A stretch of 64,000 nucleotides of DNA, taken from NCBI RefSeq assembly GCF_037975245.1, contig NC_092580.1, positions 7,664,501 to 7,728,500 of the forward strand. Direction: 5' to 3'. The translations under genes and the position numbers were made by a program. A model generated the notes under the pieces. The model had not been told where the DNA came from. It saw only the letters and a list, made by a program, of their open reading frames with translations, and searched no databases. The stretch's first letter is position 1, and each line of letters opens with the position of its first letter. This document shows, piece by piece, positions 1 to 13,000 of the stretch. The stretch comes from Apostichopus japonicus. Its lineage: Eukaryota; Echinodermata; Holothuroidea; Aspidochirotida; Stichopodidae.

Positions 1-3000
1 TGAATTAATGATATCTCTGCCTTAATTCTTTAGTAATAATTTCCGAGTAGCCGTGAACGTTACATGCGATAAAAAAACCGACTGGCGCCGATTCTTGCGA
101 ATGGGTGGATTATAGACAAGGCAATACTTATCAAGGAGGGAAGGAAATCGTTGATGGAATGGATTGTATTGTACTTACGATGACCATACCACAATAGTCA
201 ATGTGACCTATTGTATATAGGAAGAAGGTAGGCGCAGAAAATTGAGGTAGTGAGGGGTGAACTTGGGGTGATAATTCTAAGTACTAGAGCAAAACGAAAA
301 AAAGGAGAAGGGGAAAGAAAACTCTTATCGATGAACTATAGGTAATAACTTGTAGAATATTCGTGTCCAGGTGCTAGTGTACAGTATCTGTATACATAAT
401 CATTGGAGATTACGGAATCGGTGACGTCATATTCATGCAGTTCGTAAATGTTTAACTCAAGTTTGTTGGTGGGTCGGGTAAAATTCAACTTCAACCGTCA
501 ACTTCTGTTTTCTCTTTGTTCGCGTGCTTCACTAAACTTACCGCACATAGCAACGCAGCCTATATTGTTTATTTACATTGGCATCTGTTTGTCGTCGAGA
601 CCTACCGAAGACCCCCCCCCCACACCCTCCCCTCCCTCTACCTTCTTTTACACGTTTTATTTTTTAATATGTCTTTATTATCGTGCCTGCACGATAAGAA
701 CGATTACATACACTCCGTTAAGGTGTATAACCGCCCGATAGATCAAACAAACCTTACCAATATTTACAGCTTTAATCTAAAACGAAAGGTTTGTTTCCTT
801 CACGTTACTGTCGATTAAGTTCCATAAAATGTACCACAACGCACCCAAAATAGGGCAATTGTTTAATTTAGCCAACTCTGGGTTCAATCAATTCATCCAA
901 TCTCGGCCATACAATTTGTCTAAATTCACGTGATAAAATGTTTCTAAATCGGCTGGTTCAATCGCAGTTCAAGATTAATTCCTTGTATTTATCTGTATGC
1001 ATTGCTGGGTTATATACCGTATACAAATAGATATAAACAAAGGGGACAGAGAGGTTGTCTTGGGTGTGAGAGTGGGGTGGGGTGGGGTGGAAGGTAGGGC
1101 ACGCGATAATATCTAACTAAATATAGAGGAAGGTTCGACAAAATAGAATACGCCACATATAGCTTCAACAGAGACGACAAACAAGTAGGTCGAGAGACCT
1201 TGAAATTTGAAAACAACTTGTTGGACTTTAATGCCATTTCCGTAACAAGGATAATGTGTTCCATTTTTAAATGTATTTAAGTCAAAATACTATAGTGTGT
1301 CAATTTCCTTCAGTTTGTATTTGATTCCCAATTCAACATGAATTTATATCTTTATATAACTTTTACCTATGTCTTTGTAATTCGTTTTATAGCCTTCTTT
1401 TATCGGTCACTAAGGTATAAACAGTCTTAACACTGTTTGGTAGGGTATAGATGTTGGAAGCCGCGGAGGTAGTCTGAAGGTATGGGGTCGAGGGTGTAGT
1501 ACTGTCTGTTGATGACATAGGGTTATCTATCTCTCAGTCAAAGGCCCGTAGCCAGGAATCATGAGCCAACATTTTAAGGCGAAGCAGTAAACAATTTGTG
1601 GATGGGCATAACACCAGCGTCATGGTGTAACATTCATGAGATGGGCGAGTGGTGTATGTTTGGCAGAGGGGGTAGTCCTTCTATAGCGTGGGGTGATGCC
1701 TATCCCATTTAAAGTTAATTGTACTGATTCCTCGGTGCTAAACTAAACAAATTTAACTTACACCCAGTGATTGGTAAATCCTTTATCGTGGTACCTCTGC
1801 TCTCTCTCTATGTGACAACACCCTAGCCATCATGATAGGTACATGATTAGGTCTACTTATAAACATGTTACTGTATGATAGAGTTGGAAAAATACCCCCC
1901 CCCCCTCCACCTGTCAGTTCCTTCCCCGTCCCCAAGTGACAATTGATAATATGATCTCACCAACCAATGAGGTTTAGTTTCTTATTCGTTGATTCTACTC
2001 TTAACTTACGATACCTTGAAGTCAATCTTGAAACCCTTCTTAAAATCAGTATCAACAGTTTCAAACTGGATTTCCATACTAATCATACAGCCAACACAAC
2101 TGCATCGAATAAGTATAGGCTTGGCATGAAAGTACAATGATGTAATTTAAAAAACAGAAAGGCCCCAAAAGCTGTTCATTAAACAATTTAAAAGTCGTGG
2201 CATATTCATTATACCATTCAAATTACTAACATATACTGTGAAACACTTTATCCTGTAGGTCATAAGGGTGACCCCTTTAATTACTTTGATGGCGTTTAAA
2301 TTAGTTTCCTGAATTTGCAAGCGGCATAAGCTTGATTAGATAACACAATAGACATACAGGAAGTAGTAGAAACAATCGTTGACGTATCGGATGATTAAAA
2401 CAATCAAACAACCGCTAAAGAAAAACAAAACAACAATTAGAAACACGCCCGCCCACTCCACAACCAAAGTGAATGGATGTTGCATTGTTGCGTGCAAGGT
2501 GATGATCAATGGGTTACGTTTCATTTCCAAAAAAGTAAATCAAGTTGTACTTGATTTCTGGTCTTACATGGAAACATGTGAAGTACCTCATCTAACTTAA
2601 ACATGGCCATAAACTGATGATTGAACTATACCACAGAGGGAGGGGCGGGGGGGGGGAGTTGGTTACGAAATTGATCTTTCGGGCCACGGAAATATTGAAC
2701 CTAAAGCCCGGGCCGCAACAGGTATGGATTTAGACCTACATGCTCCCGCAGAAACGATGGAACTGTTTCATTATACATTCTTCACGCAATGATTGTCTAT
2801 TTGGAGAGTCTTATATGGGTAGTATTTCGTTCTTTAATAATCTCCCAGATTAACAATAAATTCCAAATTTAAAGTTCATCAAATGATCACGTAGCGAACG
2901 CACTCAGCTTCCGCGGACCACATTAATTAATATGGAATTCAAAACCTCGCGGGACGTCGAAACTTTGCCCAGGGGCGGCCGCACATTGCCTACTGTTTCG

Positions 3001-5617
3001 AGGCCTTAGTATAGTTCTTTTTAAAGGTAATATCTATATGTTTGTCCTGTTCATTCATTCGGGTACAGCAGACCCAGTTCCATTATATATGTGTTCATGG
3101 TAGCCTGATGCGCCACAAGTAACCCCCCCCCACCACCACCCCACCCACCCGTCACGAAACACCCACAAAACCCTGACCATTGCTTAGAACATAAGTTGTG
3201 TAATAAACATTTGCCCCTATTTGGAAATCGTTCGAAAATAATAAACAAAGAAAGACAGACAGAAAAAACAGAAAGAAAGAGAGTAAATGAAAACAGTGTC
3301 ACATGTCAGAATATGTTAGTTACAATAACAGCCGTTTCCACTTGTGACTTGAATCCCTTGACGTTATATTATACAGGGTGCACAGTTGTCCCAAAATGAA
3401 TTAATTTGCAGGTGATGGCCGTGAACAAAAGACGGCTTTGTGTTGAAATAAAAATGAATTAATGTAAAAAATTAGGTTTATTTATGAGTCCCATAAAATG
3501 TTTTGTCATTTATCACGATTGGCATACGTAACTTGTATAACACCGTTGTCACCGGCAACGGACGTGTCAGCCAATCTTGGTCCCACTTCACACATAGCAA
3601 TAAATAATGCACACTGCGTACATGCATGTCCCAAATTCCCGCGAGTGTGTCTTCACAAATCACACACACATTCAGAGGTTAGTTGTACTTAGTGAAGGTG
3701 GTCTGAATATTAAAAACATGTTTTTATATCAAACTTTAAAACAGATGTCATTTCATTCACAGCCTGTTCCGAAACAACTTGTGGGTGGACGGGGTTGGGA
3801 TGGAGGAAGGTCGGGTGGTGGTGGTTGGGGGGGGGGGATCTGAAGCAGTCTTATGCACGTGCATTGTAGTAGACAAAACACTTGTCAGCAAAACCCTGAC
3901 TTGCATATAAATGAAAGATGAAGTGAAAATATTTCGAAAAAAAATCAAATATGATAATATAATTGACAGGTCTCAACGCTTGCATAAGAAAGTGAATTTA
4001 ATTGCTCAGATTTTACCGAAGACTTGCAACGTTTACGACGGTGTGATATCGAATTGACCCCGTTTTTATCCTAAATTCCTCTTATATCAGGATCGTGGAC
4101 GTATTCAATGAAAATGCAAAGAACAGCATAGGCCTATACTTGTCTGTATTGTAGAGCTTTCAGTGTATTCAAAATTGGATATTTCCGTTTCTCAGATCGT
4201 GGGAATTTATAGACAGAGAGTGACGTGCTGGCAAAAAAGTTTTCGTTCATGAATTGTTGACAAAAGACCTGCTAACCTCAATCAGTCAGGACTAGGGGGG
4301 GGGGGGGAGGGGCGAGCGTTCATTCATACCCATTAAGCACCCCCACCATCGATTAAAAAGCTCAGAAATCACACACATCTGGGCGCATTATCAGTAGGCT
4401 TGCCATCTTGGTAGCAAGTAATCCTCCGTTATTGATCCGTTTTGAGATACAAACTATTATCACCAAACCAATCACTAAAAGGTCTCCATCGGCTTAAAGC
4501 TCTCAATTGTGTAAAATGGTTTCTGTGGTAATGAAAGCTTTGCAAATTTATTGGTGATTCGTGATGGGGGAGCTCTCTTTAATCCGTCTTAACCCTAAAA
4601 GAATGGTCTTTCTCGTTACGAAGCTTATAATTAGGCTACAATTATGATGAACTGTATACACTGTCTTATCCGACTGCGCTTCAGCGAACCTTTTCTATTG
4701 TTGGTCTTTGAATTTAGACGAAGTATTTACGAAAATCGAAATGGCAAGAAGTATTTGTATATTTGGACGCGAACGATTGTGACTTCAAAATCGAACTGAC
4801 AGCGATGGAATTCTGCTAACACGCGAGATAAAGGAGTGTATTAGGAACCCACCGACTGTTTTGCGATTGAGCGTTATTTATATTTTCAACTTAGGCTGGA
4901 TTATTTGTCTTTTTTTCTCATACAACAAATTGTCCGGTCAAAATTTTCCTTCTTTTCATCGCCCTATGTTATCATAATCCTCTTAAAATTAACCGGTTGG
5001 AAAATCAAATTTCAAACAGCCAACGAAAATATCATGCTTTTCCTCTTTTTGCAATAACAGGTTTACATGTTTTTACTTGCACTGAATTTATCAAAATATA
5101 TAAAAAACCAACAATATTTTCGAAACAATCAAATTCAATTCCGCTATCGGCAAATTTGACAATATCGTTAAATTAGTCCATCAGCTCACTGGGAAATCCC
5201 TGATCGTACAAGTTCATTTTCCACTACAATAACTTTTGGTTCTGGGGGGGATTAGAGAAAATATTTCATGATTGATTCCGTCTTAGCAAATAAGTATCAT
5301 AGAGAATATAGACGGAGAGTGGACATGCGGTCTAATTAAAGTTTAAGATACATCAAACTTGGACTATACTCCCAGGGCAATTACTGAATTTCAGGTGTTT
5401 TCCCGTCGGCGTGAAGGATTGTTTTGCTGCGAAATTGATACGCGAGTTAATTGTATGAGGGTTATTGAAATCATCTCTGTTAATATTGAAATTTCCATTA
5501 AAATATCAATTTGTGGTCATCTGACTTTTGACTCTTTCTCGTTGCCTCACAGCAAGAGTTTGACCTCTCTTTACCAGAATAACGATAAGTTGTAAATGTA
5601 TTCGGTGTACACAGCAC

Positions 5618-6050
5618 ATGAATCTAGGGGGAGATGGGATGACAAAGGGAGTCCGGATGATGAAGGGAGTGGGGAGGATGGAGGGAGAGGGGAGGATGGA
5701 GGAAGAGGGGAGGATGGAGGAAGATGGAATGATGAAGGGAGTGGGGAGTGGGGATTACGGAGGGAGATGGAATGATGACGGGTGTAGGGATGATGGAGTG
5801 AGTTGGGAGGATGTAGGGAGGACGGAGGGAGATGGGATGATGAAGGAAGTGGGGAGGACGGAGGGAGATGGGGCGATGGAGGGAGTGGGGGTCATGGAGA
5901 GAGAGGGGGGATGATGGAGGGAGTGGAGCGAATGGATGGAGTGGGAAGATGGAGGGAGTGGGGAGGGTGCAGGGCAAGGGGAGGATGGAGGCAAAGGGGG
6001 AGGATGGAGGGAGTGGGGAGGATGGATAGAGATGGAAGGATTGAGGGCTG
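5618..6050. repeat. G-rich purine minisatellite
   Basis: About 430 bp of imperfect tandem copies of a GGGAGGATGGAGGGAG-like motif, with variants such as GATGATGAAGGGAGTG. The plus strand is almost pure A/G/T with many GGG runs. Both strands give open frames only because of the repeat; the Ser/Pro/His-rich minus-strand translation is not a gene. Confidence 0.85.
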
Positions 6051-7171
6051 ATCTGTGACTTAACATTATAGTAACTAAATATTTTCAGCACATTGAAACT
6101 GTATTAAAGGATATTTAACATAGTGGAGCAGACAGTACACATTTAACTTCCTCTTACACACCCCTGCATGATTACAATCAACTAGTACCGGAAACAGAAG
6201 TCAAAGCAGGAAACTGTAATCACAGATGAAAAGGACGACTGCATAGTTCATTGCCTCCTTTTAAGCGAAATAGCTCATTACGTATTTTGTTCCCCTATAG
6301 GATTAATCTCACCCCTCCGCTGCCCTTCTCTCCATACCTCCACCCCCCCCCCCCCCACGGGCAAATTATATTATCGTCAGTGAGACATAGACTCCACCAA
6401 TCTGAAGCAAATGTCTACCCAAGGTTAATAACCAAGACGCCACCAGTTACATCAGCGGTGACAAGAAATTTAAACAAATCGTGCGACTGACACTTCAGTG
6501 TCATCGACACAGGGTGTTAGTATTCCCCTCATACAAGGACAAAGTAGAAAGATATGTAAAATAGTTTTAATTAGATTTATATCGCCATTGGCAAAGACAA
6601 GATAGTCATTTTCTCATCCAGCATGTTCAAGTAAAGTATATAGCTCAGACGGGATTACTGCCTTCTGAGAGAGAAATCATTTTTTGTGTGTAGGACATAT
6701 AGGCACGTAACAGTGATGTAAACAAATCTGATCGTTTCCTTAGGCTTATTTGTAATCCAACTCAATTGAAATTGTATAAAAGAATCAAGAAATCCATGTC
6801 TTTTCTTTCCTGTTTTGTATTCTTCTTCTAAAAGCAATGATTGTCGGTGAAGACGAGTTTATCCGGAGCTATCAATAAACATACCCGTTGAATATATACA
6901 AACCTATGACTTCTTACACGCAACAAAGTTGTCATTCATGCACGCATGTCATAAAATATCGCTATAAGAAACAAGTAAGACTAAAACCCGAGTTAGCAGC
7001 ATTCACCTCTGGTGTGTAGAATAATAAAGTCATGATTATTCATATACAAGATAATTAAAAGTCGCCCACCCCGCTCAAGATGTATATAAGTTAACCCAAC
7101 TTCGACACGATGGTCCTGCCATGTTCTTTCACTTCCGCATACCGTATATAAACATTAAGACGCGTGGGCTC

Positions 7172-7614
7172 CAGTGTTACCAGAGTTAGCGTTTTTACAC
7201 TAGATCTAGCGTTTTTAGTCATTTGTGGGGTTCTAGCGCACGTTTTTTCTAATTTTGGTAATTCTACCGTTTTTTGCCTAAAACTAGTTAAAATTACCAA
7301 AAATTGACCACTTTTCAGATTTGTTAGACAAAATTCTTACTTGGAGACCCATCCAAATTTATTTTGAGTATTTTTGCCCAATCTTCGGAATTTCCTACCG
7401 AAAATTTCCATATTTTTGCAAATTTTCTGGGCCAGACTATCACTCAAATCAACTATTCAAAATCTATTTTGTGATCGGTGACCATTCATCCTACGAATCT
7501 GTGCTAAATTGACTCCAAACAACACGAATGTTAGGGAAACTACCATTTAGCGTTTTCTAGGGTTTTATTTTCGCAAATCTAGCGTTTTTTCGTCAACTGT
7601 CGCTGGTAACGCTG
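7172..7614. mobile_element. Non-autonomous hAT-type DNA transposon (MITE)
   Basis: The 443-bp element starts CAGTGTTACC and ends GGTAACGCTG, giving near-perfect terminal inverted repeats of the hAT type. It is flanked on both sides by the identical 8-bp sequence GTGGGCTC (7164-7171 and 7615-7622), a target-site duplication of hAT length. The interior repeats the words TAGCGTTTTT and encodes no transposase, so it must be moved in trans. Confidence 0.88.
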
Positions 7615-7753
7615 GTGGGCTCAACTCATTATATTCTATCGATATTTCCGGTATATAAGAGAATTCCGATGCGACATAAACGAACTAAGAGCAATTTATT
7701 CTGTGATTGATATTAAGTTGGTTTCATTCATTCGTGCATAATTCATTATTTAC

Positions 7754-7902
<149 letters not shown>

Positions 7903-9805
7903 GTTTTTAGCCGTGTTAAAACCACAGAGGTAATCTACCAAAAATACCACCAAAAAAGTGGGAAAAGAAATCATGATTTTCGACATACATGTAGTCATGT
8001 TGCTTGACTCCGTATGAAAGATTTTTATCCTTGTTTCTGTGATCCCTCGATATATCGAACCCTCATCCCATTTCTACAAACAGTTCTGGTACGCGGCAAT
8101 TCATAGATTGTGTGCCTGTTGCGGTATAAACTGGAGTGGACAGGAGGGTGGGGGAGGGGGGGGGGGGAAATAAACCTGTACCTGAGTAAGTCCAGTGACC
8201 CAAACTAACTTTTACCAGTGACATGATCAGGAGCAACTCCTGAACTGCAACTGAGCGATCCGCGGACAGTACCCCTTGCTAAAATAGGAATAGAGGATGG
8301 GTGGGTGGTATAGATGGAAGCAAGTCACTTTTGCCAAAGGAACATGAATAAAAATATAGGCCTCATAGGTCCACCATCTCCCCGGCCCAGCTCCTACGAG
8401 GAAGGAAGGGATGGGGGGGGGGGGGTGAGAGGGGTGTAAACGACTAGTTATTGCCACCTTCAGAAGTCGAGGAAAAGTAACTAAGGAAATCACCTCTTTT
8501 TGTGCGTGTAAACCTTCAAAACACTGTTAGCCTATCATCACTTCAAACGGTGGTTCGTGCAGCTGGTAAACCATGCATGTTCCTCTACACTCCTGCGTGG
8601 GTAACTGCCTGTATAGAAGGGTAGTTTTAACCTTGAGCAGTACTGAAGATCAATGTCAATGACAGAGATCAATCGTATCAAGATCGGAAACGAGGGATTC
8701 ATGTCTCACCTATAAATATAATAATGATCATTAGTGTAACAGCTTGTTACGGATTTACGAAAATTTACAAAAAAAAACAATATAACATTTGAATAGATCC
8801 CTTACTTTCCCAGACATTGAGTTGCAATTCTCTTATCCAATTCGATCGGTAATTTGGTTAGTATATGTCACAGCAATACTGACAACTTATACTTATCATA
8901 GTTATTCAAAATCTCATTACACAGGCTATCAAAAAGATCGACCCATTGTGACGATTCTGTTTTACATCCATTTGTTACTTTTTATGTTGCTTAATAAATC
9001 TGGCGACATTTGTATGCTGATAGCATAATTACATTTTAAAATACACAACTATGTACTGTGAAATAACTTAAGAATATTGCATCATATTACATCTAGGGTC
9101 TTTATAATATCCAAACCGTTCTCAAAGTCTGACACCCATCCCCTAAGACCCCTCTCCCATGCAGGTTTGCCCCCACCCCACTTTGATACATCAAATTCCG
9201 CCCCTTAGGCCAAGACTGTCAAAATGTCAAAAGTGGGTGGCAAAACCGATGACCTTTTCAGGGCTATTATATGTGTATAGCGACATTACACATGCTCGTG
9301 TATGGATTTCTACACCATTATTCCATTTTACATAAATCTTGATACCATAAAACTGGAGAATTAATGCATTAAACAGTCCATCTCGGATTCGTCTAGACTA
9401 CAACCTGAGTACATGAGAGAAAATATGGAGTGCGAAAATGATAGAAAAATGCATTTTGTCAATTATAAGCGTTTCCGACAGGTCAGGTTCACGATAGTGT
9501 TCGCTTCAACTCTTCTACAACTTCCTGCATTTCGTGTTGGTTAGAACCAAATTTTGAGGGGAAAAAACATAATTTTTGTGTGTGTGTGGGTGCGTGTGTT
9601 TGTGCGTGGGTGTGTATATGTCAATGAAAGTCGTCGATTTCATCTCATATTAAAATTAATGACTTGTTTATGGGAAATTATAATAATAATAATAATAATA
9701 ATATATCATGCTAGGTGGTACACAAATATCGCCACAACAAATATAATGGTTGTTTACTCTACCCATGAGTATCAATACAATATGTTTTTTCTTTTTTTCC
9801 TTCAG

Positions 9806-10002
9806 GAAAGTTTACACAGTTCATGACTACAGAAGGGTTTCAGTTAACCGAAATTCAGCCGTCGTCCGTCGCCTTGGTAACACCTATGTCTTCCCTAGTT
9901 ACAGAGCGTCCTCTAAAAGTTCTATCAGAAGGTGCAGTTATGGCGGCTACAGCCGGGAATGCTGTGCCGGCTGGAGTCGGAATAGAGACGGCTCCTGCTC
10001 TC
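9806..10002 (+). CDS. Exon 1 of the model: N-terminal Cys module (CC-x-GW), nephronectin-like
   Basis: The acceptor TTTTTTTCCTTCAG precedes the exon and CTC/GTAAGT follows it. The frame gives about 65 residues, basic and Arg/Ser-rich, ending in RCSYGG, ECCAGW and a final Cys. This Cys spacing matches the segment just before the first EGF of nephronectin and EGFL6 and is related to EMI-type ends. The exon enters with one nucleotide of a split codon, so a coding exon precedes it. Recognition is by remembered motif spacing, not alignment. Confidence 0.75.
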
Positions 10003-13000
10003 GTAAGTAATCTCAAGTTACCAATGTTATAAACTTCAACATTCGTGTCTATAACGACAAGAGTCTGGGGCGCAAGGGGGGGGGGCACAGGCCCGGGGTT
10101 CAGGGTCAATTAAGGAGCCCAGAGAAATATAGGAGCCTGGTGACAAAATTGTTACGGGAACCGACTTAGCGCTACACACCCCTGTGCACTTTATCCCTCC
10201 ATTACCTGCAATATAAACCGAACATGGCCGAGCAAACTTTACGTACAGGAATTGAGATGACGAAGTTTTATTGTCTGTTGAGGTTAGAGAATCATTCTGT
10301 CATCTTCCAACGGCAAAGAAGAATTTTCACAGACGAAGACACATTGATAATTTGCATAAATGGTATCTCAGCGAACGGCTATTCTGGGGTAAAAACAGTC
10401 TGTAGTTTTCCCTTATTAATTGTCATTCTTGTATCAAGTTGGGGCTTATTTTTGTTGAAAGACAGGTCTCGGCTGCAACCCGACAGAAAAACAGGGTGAG
10501 GTGAAAGGGAAATCAAGTTTATGCAATTTGCATCAAATCTTTATCTTAGCAGTCTCTAATTTCATGAAAAAGTTTGTAAATCGAGTTTAAATAAATCAAT
10601 AATTGAATATTCGTCTGTCAGTAAAACTAGTTTTATTTCCTGTGTACGTGAACATGATGATGATTGGAATTTGACAATAATGATGACCGCAATGTAACCG
10701 AAGGCGAATGTAACCCATTTTCCGCGAATAACCGGATATTGTTTTTCCCGTTTTTTTTTTTTTTTTGGTAAAAAGAATTTTTAAGATATAGTTAGGCAAT
10801 ACAGAACAGCGAAAATCAAATATCAAATTATGTTAAGAAAACCTGATTTTTTTTTTGAGGGGGGGGGGGGGTTTGGGGATCTTGAAAAATAATTATAAAG
10901 GTAGCTAATTTATTTTATGGAAACGTACAGCAACGCATCATATAGGCAACGGAGAAGCGGGAAATATATATAAAGGGCGCTATTCGAGTATGAAAGATTC
11001 TAATACTAAACCACCTTCCTTCATGTGCTAAAGAAAAAATATAATTCATCTCCGAAAGATCACAAAATATACACACATGAAAGTAATTATTATCTGGAAA
11101 ACTCATGATTCATAAATTAAGATTAAATATCCGCCAAAACAATAACAACACCAACTACAATAGAATACCAACTAAAATTGGCGCGAAATATGTTTACTGC
11201 ATTTCTTCAATCGCCATGCATGATGAAAGAATTGCATTGATTTACATCTATCAGGGGAATGTACCAATTACAAATGTCCAGAAGATTTCTGGTCAGTGGC
11301 AAACTAATTAATATGCAAGTCACTTTACGTAATGTCTATCGGAAGGAAATGATTACTTGTAAAAGTAACAAACTTGTAGTAAAACATTGGAAAGGGGATC
11401 CTGTTAACAGGAATAGCTCTGTAATTGTTTCAAGAGAAAGTTATAACCTATTCTCACTCAAATATAGTTTCAACATCGGTTATGCGTTTGTCATTCTGAT
11501 GGGTGCATTGGTGTATTAGACTTACCTCAAACCGTTTATAGGTATAGTCTTATAAGGTACGTTTCGCAGTACCCCTTCATGTTATATGTTAGAAAGCAAA
11601 CGGCTGCAACGCTCCACTGTACCTAGTGATTAAAGCGGGGGGGGGGGGGGCAGGGTGAGAGTGGACCAACGGTTCCATTGGTTTCTGGGCCCAAGCACCT
11701 TTTTTTGTATATCTATTAATGAATGCCAAACAGAGTTGGTTACAATTTGAAGAATACCTATAACCTGAAAAGAGGCAAGGTATATGAAAAGTCATGTAGT
11801 GAGGCATCGGAAAGAAATAAACGGAAAAAAAATTGCTTGCTTCTGATGACTAGATGCATACATATATAGATCCGTGGCATATTATAGAAGCAGCCATATT
11901 GTTTCAATCTTTACAATGTGATTGTTACGTTTTTTTTTTTGTAACTGTAGGTTATTGGTCTATCGCTGTTTCCGGTTTCTTAATCCTCTTTGCGTGCGTC
12001 TTTTATTTAGAGAGAAACAAATTCCAGATAGAGCAATACAAAACGACGTATACACCCACAGTGTTACGTGCTCACACACCTGTAAGATATTTATCTCTAA
12101 GAGACGACTAGAGAAACATCCGTGATAACGCTTTGCCCAAAATAAACAAAATCAAAAGTAAGAAAATACACCGTGACGATAAAATAAATACATTTTAAGT
12201 GTATTTTAAGTGTGTGTGTGATTGGGAAGGAAGGGGGGGGGTGGCTAATAAGCATTCTTGGCAAAGTCCCAAACTGAATGCCGAGTTTGAAATTGACTTT
12301 TATTTTACTAAAACGAAATAAAGCCACCAACGTAAATAACTTTAAAATGTTTGATGACGTCAGAATTGGTTGTTTATCTCTCAGTTGCTAAGCTATTAAA
12401 CGGTTTGCATGACAATACAATAATAAATACCATACAAAATAAATAAATATATAAAAAAGTTAAATTACGAACGAATAATCTCGTAGCGACTGATTTGTAC
12501 AGATTTTGATAGTTTAGAGATGTTTACCATTCTCACATCTTGTAAAATGTAAATGAAGTAAAATAAATTTGCATATTCATGTAACCAGATGTATATATGG
12601 GGTTCTGTTATACCTGACTAACTGTTGACTTCTTACCTGATCATGTTCCATTAAAGTTGAGAATTATTTCGTTTTTCTCGACAAGATGAGACTTAGCTGC
12701 GTACATCGATATTAACCCTCCATTAAGTATACGGAAATAACCCGTTAAGTCCCGATTGGAATATGCAAATGGGGCTTAGACCGTGACCTATAAGAGGATG
12801 TTGGATACCTACACGGTATAAGTGGTGGTAATTATTCTAAAGTGTAAATGGGATGTTTTCAAGATCCTGAGAAATCAAATTAGCAAAGTAGAGTTTATAA
12901 ATTAATTAATATGAAATGAGAAGAAGATGGTATGAACTTTAACTGTTATGGATTTCCTCCGTTTCAGCTATTTGTACGATGAACTGTGTACATGGTACCT

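Noticed and set aside
5624-6091. 155-codon Pro/Ser/His-rich frame
   Set aside because: Antisense of a purine minisatellite with no conserved features.
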